A stretch of DNA of 5,007 nt from an uncultured bacterium (GTDB lineage: Bacteria; Bacillota; Clostridia; Lachnospirales; Lachnospiraceae), in assembly GCA_947071365.1 (NCBI GenBank), contig CAMTFT010000187.1, forward strand, positions 1 to 5,007. The letters run 5' to 3'. Below, one piece after another: positions 1 to 5,007 of this stretch. A model generated the notes under the pieces. It worked only from the letters and a program-made list of their open reading frames with translations. It was not told the origin of the DNA and searched no databases. The position numbers were made by a program, and so were the translations under genes. The number at the start of each line of letters is the position of its first letter. The stretch's first letter is position 1.

Positions 1-14
1 GTATATTTTATCAT
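1..14 (-). CDS. Possible start of a further gene, cut by the window edge
   Basis: On the minus strand an ATG at 14-12 is followed by three more codons (M-I-K-Y) before the window ends. An AGGTGA sequence at 21-26 lies six bases upstream, a reasonable ribosome site. The gene would follow the HPr-like gene in the same direction, after that gene's terminator, so it would need its own promoter in the AT-rich DNA at about 30-100. Four codons give no hint of function, and this could be a chance ATG. Confidence 0.25.
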
Positions 15-67
15 GTCTTTTCACCTATATTCTCTTCTTTTTAAACATCGTATAAAATGTGTAATCA

Positions 68-89
68 ATTTCACTTTTATATGTGAAAT
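68..89. repeat. 7-bp inverted repeat in AT-rich intergenic DNA
   Basis: ATTTCAC (68-74) and GTGAAAT (83-89) are perfect inverted copies separated by eight A/T bases. The element lies between the terminator of the HPr-like gene and the possible gene start at the left edge. That is where an operator for the next gene would be expected. I do not recognise it as a named regulator site, and a repeat this short can arise by chance in AT-rich DNA. Confidence 0.4.
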
Positions 90-104
90 ACCCCTTCTTT
101 TGGC

Positions 105-144
105 CAAAAAAGGAAGGGGAAGCCGTAACAGGCTTCCCCTTCCT
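105..144 (-). terminator. Rho-independent terminator after the HPr-like gene
   Basis: A perfect 14-bp stem, AGGAAGGGGAAGCC at 111-124 pairing with 131-144, encloses a six-base loop. Read on the minus strand it is followed at once by six T residues (111-106). It begins 37 bases after the stop codon of the HPr-like gene, so it most likely ends that transcript, along with any readthrough from ftsH. The plus strand has no T-run after the stem, so it is not bidirectional. Bases 91-97 (CCCCTTC) could also pair with 113-119, but on the minus strand they are transcribed after the terminator, so an attenuator is unlikely. Confidence 0.92.
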
Positions 145-159
145 CATCCGAAACGCTCC

Positions 160-175
160 GCCGGCGTCTGCCGGC
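160..175 (-). repeat. Small GC-rich hairpin between stop codon and terminator
   Basis: GCCGGC occurs at 160-165 and again at 170-175. Because the hexamer is its own reverse complement, the pair can form a 6-bp stem with a four-base loop. It lies within ten bases of the TAA of the HPr-like gene and upstream of the main terminator stem. There is no T-run, so it is probably a 3'-UTR stem-loop that could protect the mRNA end and not a second terminator. Confidence 0.5.
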
Positions 176-180
176 TTAAA

Positions 181-411
181 TTATCCTTCAACCAAAAATG
201 GACTGATCCTTTCTCTGATGCTCATGTCATCTGAATCATACCTAAGCTGCAGTGGTTGTGATAAATCCAAAGCAAGAATTCCCATAATGGACTTTGCATC
301 CACGGTTCTTCTACCTGTTCCCAGGTCAAAATTTGCGTCGAACCGGTCAATCTGATTCACGAACCGGCTAACCTGATCTGCACTGTTAAATTTTACATAT
401 ACCTGCTGCAT
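181..411 (-). CDS. HPr-domain protein lacking the phosphocarrier histidine
   Basis: This 76-residue protein resembles HPr, the small phosphocarrier of the sugar phosphotransferase system (usually 85-88 residues). The recognisable part is the centre: VDAKSIMGILALDLSQ (37-52) matches the region around HPr Ser46, the site of HPr kinase in Firmicutes, with Ser41 in that position. An ungapped alignment from there to E. coli HPr also matches Phe17-Val18 and Phe24, but puts Ser10 at the place of catalytic His15, with Asp12 and Gln13 replacing the usual Arg-Pro. The whole protein contains no histidine. It therefore cannot pass phosphate from EI to EII in the normal way, and a regulatory role like that of Crh is an inference. 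The start is supported by AAAGGAG six bases upstream (418-424). The gene has its own promoter (452-480) and terminator (105-144). The family call is fairly secure; the function is unknown. Confidence 0.75.
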   Translation of the reverse strand: MQQVYVKFNSADQVSRFVNQIDRFDANFDLGTGRRTVDAKSIMGILALDLSQPLQLRYDSDDMSIRERISPFLVEG

Positions 412-451
412 ACTCTTCTCCTTTCTTGAAATGAAGTTATAATTTTGTATT

Positions 452-480
452 ATTATATATTCTCTTTTTTTATCTGTAAA
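452..480 (-). promoter_or_regulatory. Sigma-A type promoter of the HPr-like gene
   Basis: On the minus strand TTTACA (480-475) is separated by exactly 17 bases from TATAAT (457-452). That is five of six matches to the -35 consensus and a perfect -10 box. Transcription would start near 445, giving a 5' leader of about 35 bases before the ATG at 411. This makes the HPr-like gene a unit separate from ftsH, although readthrough from ftsH remains possible because no T-tailed terminator is visible between them. Confidence 0.8.
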
Positions 481-541
481 TCAACAAAATGCTGGTTTTT
501 TCGCCATTTTATTATCCATTTTGCCGTATTTTCCAGCATCT

Positions 542-683
542 TATATCGCTCGTAGCATGGCCGCTCGTCAACCTAAGAAATTTGCCCTTGCAAGCAAGCG
601 AAGTTCCTGTAAGCTATATTGTTCGCAGCATGGCCGCCCGTCAGCTTAAGAAGTTTACCCTTCCAAGCAAACTTCTTATAAGT
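542..683. repeat. Two-unit imperfect tandem repeat downstream of ftsH
   Basis: Unit A (542-614, 73 bases) is followed directly by unit B (615-683, 69 bases). Over the first 56 bases they match at 47 positions without gaps, and eight of the nine differences are transitions. The right ends align only with a gap of about four bases in B. Shared blocks include AGCATGGCCGC and TAAGAA. Both units happen to be open on the plus strand and read as similar peptides (core SMAARQ, then KKF), but the 73-base period puts them in different frames and neither has a ribosome site. The repeat fills about half of the 292-base spacer between ftsH and the HPr-like gene. It could be a dispersed intergenic element or a structured 3'-UTR. 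Confidence 0.85.
647..678 (-). other. Stem-loop in the 3' region of ftsH
   Basis: A perfect 10-bp stem, TAAGAAGTTT (647-656) with AAACTTCTTA (669-678), encloses a 12-base loop. On the minus strand it begins 25 bases past the ftsH stop codon. There is no T-run after it, so it is a poor rho-independent terminator and more likely protects the mRNA 3' end or is part of the repeat's structure. It belongs to repeat unit B; the matching arms in unit A pair only imperfectly. Confidence 0.6.
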
Positions 684-703
684 TATAGTACACAGTATTC
701 CCA

Positions 704-2512
704 CTAATTGTTCAGAATATTCATAAATTCTTCTCCGGTGATCGTTTCACGCTCGTACAGGAACTGGGCCAGCTCATCCAGCTTTCCTCTGTTTTCCAGA
801 AGGATCTGCATTGCTTTTTCATGCTGCTTCTTCACCAGCTCCACTACCTGGCGGTCGATCTCTGTCTGCGTCTCCGCGGAACATGCAAGAGAAGCATCCC
901 CGCCAAGGTACTGGTTGTTGATCGTCTCCAGCGCCACCATGTCAAAGTCCTTACTCATACCGTACCGGGTGATCATGGCCCTGGCAAGCTTCGTAGCCTG
1001 CTCAATATCGTTGGCCGCCCCCGTCGTCACGGAGCCGAAGATCACTTCCTCTGCCGCCCGGCCTCCTGTGTACGTCGCGATCTTGTTCTCGATTTCTTCC
1101 TTTGACATCAGGTAATGATTGCCTTCCTCCACCTGCATCGTGTACCCGAGAGCGCCGGAAGTACGGGGAATGATCGTGATCTTCTGAACAGGAGCAGAGT
1201 TCGTCTGCTTCGCCGCCACGAGAGCATGACCAATCTCATGATAGGAAACTACCAGCTTCTCCTTCGCGGTCAGGATCGCATTCTTCTTCTGGTAGCCTGC
1301 GATGACTACCTCAATACTCTCCTCCATATCGGCCTGAGTCGCATATCTCCTGCCGTCCCGCACAGCCCGAAGCGCCGCTTCGTTCACGATATTGGCAAGC
1401 TCAGCTCCTGATGCGCCGGAAGCCATACGCGCGATCTTATTGAAATCCACATTGTCCGCAATCTTGATTTTTTTCGCATGTACCTTGAGGATCTCTTCCC
1501 TTCCTTTCAGATCAGGAAGCTCCACCGGCACCCGGCGGTCAAAACGCCCCGGACGCGTGAGCGCAGGATCCAGAGATTCCGGGCGGTTCGTTGCAGCCAG
1601 AATAATGACCCCGGTATTGCCCTCAAATCCGTCCATCTCCGTCAGAAGCTGGTTCAGCGTCTGCTCACGCTCGTCATTGCCGCCGATCTGCCCGTCACGC
1701 TTTTTACCGATGGCATCTATTTCATCGATGAACACGATACAGGGAGCCTTTTCCTTCGCCTGTTTGAACAGATCCCGAACCTTAGAGGCGCCCATGCCGA
1801 CGAACATTTCCACGAATTCCGAACCTGACATGGAGAAGAACGGTACGTTCGCTTCCCCTGCCACAGCCTTCGCCAGCATCGTCTTGCCTGTTCCGGGAGG
1901 GCCTACGAGCAGAATTCCCTTCGGCATGGAAGCTCCGATTTCTTTATACTTACCAGGAGTATGCAGGTAATCCACGATCTCCGCAAGATTTTCCTTCGCC
2001 TCATCCTCCCCGGCCACATCTGCAAAACGGATACCCTCGGAGGATTTTACGTATACCTTCGCGTTGCTTTTTCCCATATTGAACATCATGGAATTACCGC
2101 CCGCCTTGTTCATCAGCTTCTTTGTCAGCATCTGCCCGATGAAAATGAAGATCACCAGCGGCAGGATCCAGGACATCAGAATGCTCATAAGAATCGAAGG
2201 CTCCTCCACGATCTCACTGCCGAACTGTGCCTCGGATTTGTAAAGACGTTCTGCAAGATCCGGGTCATCCATCTTTCCGGTCTTAAAAATCTGGGTTTCT
2301 TCCTTATTCGTAAACAGGATCTGATTATCCTGTACCTCCACCCGACCGATCTGCTTTTCCTCAGTCATCGTCATAAAGGTACTGTAGTCCACCTGCTTTA
2401 CCTTCCGCTGCTCCATATACGGAATCGCCAGGAAATTAAGCAGAAAAATCACGATAATCGCAATCATATAATAAAATGCCAGTGATTTTCTTGGTTTTTT
2501 TATCTCATTCAT
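704..2512 (-). CDS. ftsH: ATP-dependent zinc metalloprotease FtsH
   Basis: FtsH is a membrane-anchored AAA+ protease that forms hexamers and pulls damaged membrane proteins and short-lived regulators into a zinc peptidase chamber. This 602-residue chain shows the full layout. Transmembrane helix 1 is at about 11-33, a short external domain at about 34-105, and helix 2 at about 106-130. In the AAA+ module, Walker A GPPGTGKT is at 204-211 (Lys210), the pore loop Phe237-Val-Gly at 237-239, and Walker B ends in Asp263-Glu264. The second region of homology has Asn309 and arginine fingers Arg320 and Arg323. The peptidase zinc motif is HEIGH at 425-429, with Asp502 as the likely third ligand. The start is fixed by AAGGAGG seven bases upstream (2520-2526). 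It lies 70 bases after lon with no terminator or clear promoter between them, so it is probably cotranscribed with lon and shares its CIRCE control. HEIGH in place of the common HEAGH keeps all catalytic residues. Confidence 0.97.
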   Translation of the reverse strand: MNEIKKPRKSLAFYYMIAIIVIFLLNFLAIPYMEQRKVKQVDYSTFMTMTEEKQIGRVEVQDNQILFTNKEETQIFKTGKMDDPDLAERLYKSEAQFGSEIVEEPSILMSILMSWILPLVIFIFIGQMLTKKLMNKAGGNSMMFNMGKSNAKVYVKSSEGIRFADVAGEDEAKENLAEIVDYLHTPGKYKEIGASMPKGILLVGPPGTGKTMLAKAVAGEANVPFFSMSGSEFVEMFVGMGASKVRDLFKQAKEKAPCIVFIDEIDAIGKKRDGQIGGNDEREQTLNQLLTEMDGFEGNTGVIILAATNRPESLDPALTRPGRFDRRVPVELPDLKGREEILKVHAKKIKIADNVDFNKIARMASGASGAELANIVNEAALRAVRDGRRYATQADMEESIEVVIAGYQKKNAILTAKEKLVVSYHEIGHALVAAKQTNSAPVQKITIIPRTSGALGYTMQVEEGNHYLMSKEEIENKIATYTGGRAAEEVIFGSVTTGAANDIEQATKLARAMITRYGMSKDFDMVALETINNQYLGGDASLACSAETQTEIDRQVVELVKKQHEKAMQILLENRGKLDELAQFLYERETITGEEFMNILNN

Positions 2513-2567
2513 TCGAATTCCTCCTTATACTGACAGCAGGAGATCATTTCCCTTCTGCCGCAGAGTG

Positions 2568-2582
2568 CCGCATTGCCTGCGG
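2568..2582 (-). other. Small hairpin directly after the lon stop codon
   Basis: CCGCA and TGCGG form a perfect 5-bp stem with a five-base loop (2568-2572 and 2578-2582), beginning at the first base after the lon TGA. No T-run follows, so it should not stop transcription into ftsH. The remaining gap to the ftsH ribosome site (2527-2567) shows no convincing promoter. The hairpin could mark an mRNA processing or stabilising point between the two cistrons, or be chance. Confidence 0.4.
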
Positions 2583-4871
2583 TCATTCTTCATGTTCCCT
2601 GCATTTTTCAAGAGACAGCTTAAGCACCTCTGAAATTTTCTTCACCGGAACGATCTTCAGTTTCTCCTTTACTTCCTCTGCGACATCTTTCAGGTCCTCC
2701 ACATTGTCAGCCGGTATCAGAACCTCGGTGATACCTGCCCGCTGTGCCGCCATCAGCTTTTCAGGAAGACCGCCAATCGGAAGGACACTTCCCCGAAGCG
2801 AGATCTCTCCTGTCATGGCAAGCGCTGTGCTGGCTGTCTTTCCCGTCAGCAGTGAAACCAGCGCCGTGACGATCGTTACTCCGGCAGACGGGCCATCCTT
2901 CGGCACGGCTCCCGCCGGCACATGGATATGCAGGTCATTGTCCTTCAGCTTCTCTGCCTCCTTCGGATACAGCGCTTTCACGAGACTGACCGCAATCTGC
3001 ACGGACTCTTTCATGACATCCCCAAGCTGTCCCGTAATGATCAGCTCACCGCTGCCGGGGATCAGCCTTGACTCCACGAAAAGGATCTCTCCCCCGGCGC
3101 TGGTCCATGCAAGCCCCGTCACCACTCCGGGAACGGCCTTTTCCAGCCTGCTGTCATGGTGTGTCCGCTGGTTGCCGAGGAAATCCGGCAGCCTCTTTTT
3201 GCTTACCGTAATGCTCTTCTGCTCGCCCTTTACCAACTTCACCGCCGCATACCGGCACAGTGTACTGATCTGCTTTTTCAGTCCCCGCACCCCGGATTCC
3301 ATCGTATATTCATCAATAATCCTGCGGATCGCTTCATCCGTCACCTTCAGCGTCCGTGGACGGATACCCGTATCCTCCATCACCTTCGGAATCAGATGTC
3401 TTTTTGCTATCTGCATTTTCTCAACGGCTGTATAACCCGGGAACCGGATCACCTCCATACGGTTCAGCAGCGGCTCAGGAATCGTATCCGTGGTGTTCGC
3501 CGTGCAGACGAACAGGACATCCGACAAGTCATACGGAACATTCATATAATGGTCGGTAAATGTCCCGTTCTGCTCTGGATCCAGCACCTCCAGCAGCGCA
3601 CTGGCCGGATCTCCGCCGTAATCCTTCGCCAGCTTATCCACCTCATCCAGTACCATGACGGGATTTGATGTGCCGCATCGTTTCATACCCTCCATGATGC
3701 GTCCCGGCATGGCTCCGATATACGTCCTGCGGTGTCCCCGTATCTCCGCCTCATCCCGGATGCCGCCAAGACTGATACGCACGTATTTCCGATCCAGCGC
3801 CCTGGCAATGCTCTGTCCGATACTCGTCTTCCCCGTGCCGGGAGCGCCCACGAAAAGCAGGATGGATCCTGCCTGCTTCTGATTCAGCGCCATTACCGCA
3901 AGCTGCTGGATAATGCGCTCCTTCACCCGCTCCATGCCGTAATGATCCGCATCCAGTATCTCCTGAGCCCTGGTGAGATCGATCTTCGGCGCTTCCTCCT
4001 TTTTCCAGGAAAGGCTCGTCACAAAATCAAGATAATCGTAGAGCATTCCATACTCATGCCCCTCCTTGCCCTCCTGCTTCATGCGGTTCAGCACCTTGTT
4101 CGCTTCCTTTCTGGCCGTCTCATTCATGCCGGAAGCTTCCAGCTTTTCCTCAAATCTTCTGATATCCGTTACATTTTCCGGGTGCATCTCCTCAAGCTGT
4201 CTCTGAAGAAATCCAAGCTGCTTTTTGATGGCCGCCTCCCGGTACGTCTGCTCATGGCTCTCCTGCTGCGCTTCCTGCGCCTCTACCGCCACCTTGCTCT
4301 CCTCAATGAAGCTGTAGATCGCATGCGCGATCATCTCACCGCGCTTTTCCAGGGAGTCTTCCGCCATGATCGCGTATTTATCCGGCCACGGAAGCGTCAG
4401 ATACCCGGCGGAAGAACAGATCATCTCATCCAGGCTGTCCCACCGCAAAATAATATTTCTCACCCATACGCCCCACTGGAAATTCTGGACGAACTGCAGA
4501 TACGCTCCGCGAAGCTTCTCGAACCTGCGCTTCGACTCGTCTTCAGTAATATCTGCAATCTCCGGACGGGTCGTGGCCGAAGCCGAAAGCACACCGTTCT
4601 CATTCTCAATATCTGTGACATCGACCCGCTCCCGAACCTTCATCTGGACGAGTCCCTCCGAATCAATACCCACCAGCTCCGCCAAAAGCCCCACCGGATA
4701 AAAATCCTGTGCAGTACACTCCTTTATCTCCCTGGACTCCCGCTGAAGCAGGAACAGGATATCATCTCCCGGCTTCGCCTCCTCTACGCTCCAGTGATAG
4801 TATGTCTCTTTTTTAAAATAAAAACTGACCCCCGGCAGCAGAATCATATCATAAATTGGTATTATTATCAT
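2583..4871 (-). CDS. lon: ATP-dependent serine protease Lon (LonA type)
   Basis: Lon is a soluble hexameric AAA+ protease that unfolds and degrades misfolded and regulatory proteins. This 762-residue chain is close to the usual 770-790 and has all three parts: an N-terminal substrate-recognition domain (about 1-200), a helical linker with coiled-coil character (about 200-300), then the AAA+ module and the peptidase. Walker A is GAPGTGKTS at 342-350 (Lys348), the pore-loop region YIGAMPG at 384-390, Walker B ends at Asp409-Glu410, sensor 1 is Asn459, the arginine finger is probably Arg471, and sensor 2 is Arg529. The catalytic serine is Ser662 in PKDGPSAG and the partner lysine is Lys705 in GGLPEK; their 43-residue spacing equals that of the E. 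coli enzyme. The N-terminus is short and starts directly at the first strand (IPIYDMILLPG), which looks like a clostridial variant and not a truncation. AGAGGAG lies seven bases before the ATG (4879-4885). A CIRCE operator directly upstream points to HrcA heat-shock control. Confidence 0.97.
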   Translation of the reverse strand: MIIIPIYDMILLPGVSFYFKKETYYHWSVEEAKPGDDILFLLQRESREIKECTAQDFYPVGLLAELVGIDSEGLVQMKVRERVDVTDIENENGVLSASATTRPEIADITEDESKRRFEKLRGAYLQFVQNFQWGVWVRNIILRWDSLDEMICSSAGYLTLPWPDKYAIMAEDSLEKRGEMIAHAIYSFIEESKVAVEAQEAQQESHEQTYREAAIKKQLGFLQRQLEEMHPENVTDIRRFEEKLEASGMNETARKEANKVLNRMKQEGKEGHEYGMLYDYLDFVTSLSWKKEEAPKIDLTRAQEILDADHYGMERVKERIIQQLAVMALNQKQAGSILLFVGAPGTGKTSIGQSIARALDRKYVRISLGGIRDEAEIRGHRRTYIGAMPGRIMEGMKRCGTSNPVMVLDEVDKLAKDYGGDPASALLEVLDPEQNGTFTDHYMNVPYDLSDVLFVCTANTTDTIPEPLLNRMEVIRFPGYTAVEKMQIAKRHLIPKVMEDTGIRPRTLKVTDEAIRRIIDEYTMESGVRGLKKQISTLCRYAAVKLVKGEQKSITVSKKRLPDFLGNQRTHHDSRLEKAVPGVVTGLAWTSAGGEILFVESRLIPGSGELIITGQLGDVMKESVQIAVSLVKALYPKEAEKLKDNDLHIHVPAGAVPKDGPSAGVTIVTALVSLLTGKTASTALAMTGEISLRGSVLPIGGLPEKLMAAQRAGITEVLIPADNVEDLKDVAEEVKEKLKIVPVKKISEVLKLSLEKCREHEE

Positions 4872-4886
4872 AATCTCACTCCTCTG

Positions 4887-4913
4887 TCAGCACTCGCTTT
4901 GTTCGAGTGCTAA
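4887..4913 (-). promoter_or_regulatory. CIRCE operator (HrcA binding site) upstream of lon
   Basis: On the minus strand the site reads TTAGCACTC (4913-4905), nine bases, then GAGTGCTGA (4895-4887). The known CIRCE consensus is TTAGCACTC-N9-GAGTGCTAA, so 17 of 18 arm positions match and the spacer length is exact. CIRCE is bound by the repressor HrcA, which lets go on heat shock or when the GroE chaperonin is busy. Here the site ends one base before the AGAGGAG ribosome site of lon and 15 bases before its ATG, so it lies in the 5' leader. The promoter should lie in 4914-4962, which is AT-rich, but I could not find a convincing -35/-10 pair there. Confidence 0.95.
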
Positions 4914-4962
4914 TCATCTTGTAAAAAATAACAGTTCGAAATTTCATATTTTCCTTTCAAAC

Positions 4963-5007
4963 CTGTCTCTTATACACATCTGACGCTGCCGACGACTTAA
5001 TAGGTGT
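4963..5007. other. Illumina Nextera adapter contamination at the contig end
   Basis: The last 45 bases are not genomic. CTGTCTCTTATACACATCT (4963-4981) is the Tn5 mosaic end used in Nextera libraries, read outward from the insert. It is followed by GACGCTGCCGACGA (4982-4995), the rest of the Read 1 adapter in reverse complement. Next comes CTTAATAG (4996-5003), in the position of the i5 index, then GTGT (5004-5007), the first bases of the P5-side adapter. From memory, CTTAATAG is the reverse complement of Nextera index S518 (CTATTAAG). True sequence ends at 4962. Confidence 0.97.

Noticed and set aside
453..539. Minus-strand 28-codon frame upstream of the HPr-like gene
   Set aside because: It has an ATG and a stop, but no ribosome site, and it runs straight through the -35 and -10 boxes of the promoter at 452-480, so it is unlikely to be translated.
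489..539. ATGCTGG / CCAGCAT inverted repeat as a possible ftsH terminator
   Set aside because: The stem is only 7 bp with a loop of 37 bases and no T-run after it in either direction. It is too weak to call.
489..707. Plus-strand 72-codon frame across the tandem repeat
   Set aside because: It crosses both repeat units in different frames relative to the repeat, has no ribosome site, and points against all neighbours. The repeat explains why it looks structured.
1392..1970. Plus-strand reading frame (192 codons) opposite ftsH
   Set aside because: It runs opposite the Walker and SRH region of ftsH and is rich in Ser, Arg and Pro, as expected from reverse reading of that conserved region. No family resemblance.
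2476..3435. Plus-strand reading frame (319 codons) opposite the lon 3' half
   Set aside because: Its Ser/Phe-rich translation is typical of the antisense of a conserved gene. It has no recognisable domain, and it overlaps the ftsH start and the lon-ftsH gap.
3732..4913. Long plus-strand reading frame (393 codons) opposite lon
   Set aside because: It lies almost entirely antisense to a lon gene with every catalytic motif intact. Its product is low in complexity, rich in Leu, Arg and His, and resembles no family. It is a shadow of the lon codon pattern.
4963..4981. Tn5/IS50 mosaic end as a sign of a natural transposon
   Set aside because: The bases that follow are Nextera adapter and index sequence, not transposon DNA, and lie at the very end of the sequence, so this is a library artefact.

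Overview
The window reads as a Firmicutes sequence, most likely a clostridial member of the Lachnospiraceae type. The Lon and FtsH sequences look clostridial, the Shine-Dalgarno sites are strong AGGAG types, there is a sigma-A type promoter, and a CIRCE operator marks HrcA-controlled heat-shock genes. The family placement is an inference from protein flavour, not from a search.

All real genes are on the minus strand, so transcription runs from high to low coordinates. From right to left: 45 bases of Illumina Nextera adapter (4963-5007), which are not biological; about 49 bases of lon upstream DNA; a CIRCE operator (4887-4913); lon (2583-4871); a 70-base gap holding a small hairpin and a strong ribosome site; ftsH (704-2512); a 292-base spacer (412-703) with a two-unit imperfect tandem repeat, a stem-loop and a clear promoter; a 76-residue HPr-like protein (181-411); a rho-independent terminator (105-144); and an AT-rich stretch that may hold the start of another gene leaving the left edge.

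The two large genes encode the two main AAA+ proteases that combine ATPase and peptidase in one chain: soluble Lon (Ser-Lys dyad) and membrane-anchored FtsH (zinc). Their spacing, and the lack of a terminator or clear promoter between them, suggests one transcript. A CIRCE site just ahead of the lon ribosome site would then place both proteases under the HrcA repressor, giving a compact heat-shock protein-quality-control operon. The HPr-like gene has its own promoter and terminator. It is unusual because it keeps the HPr Ser46 region but has no histidine at all, so it cannot be a normal PTS phosphocarrier.

The most notable points are the CIRCE control of lon-ftsH, the histidine-less HPr, the tandem repeat after ftsH, and the adapter contamination, which means genomic sequence ends at 4962. 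I found no strong evidence for an entirely new kind of system.
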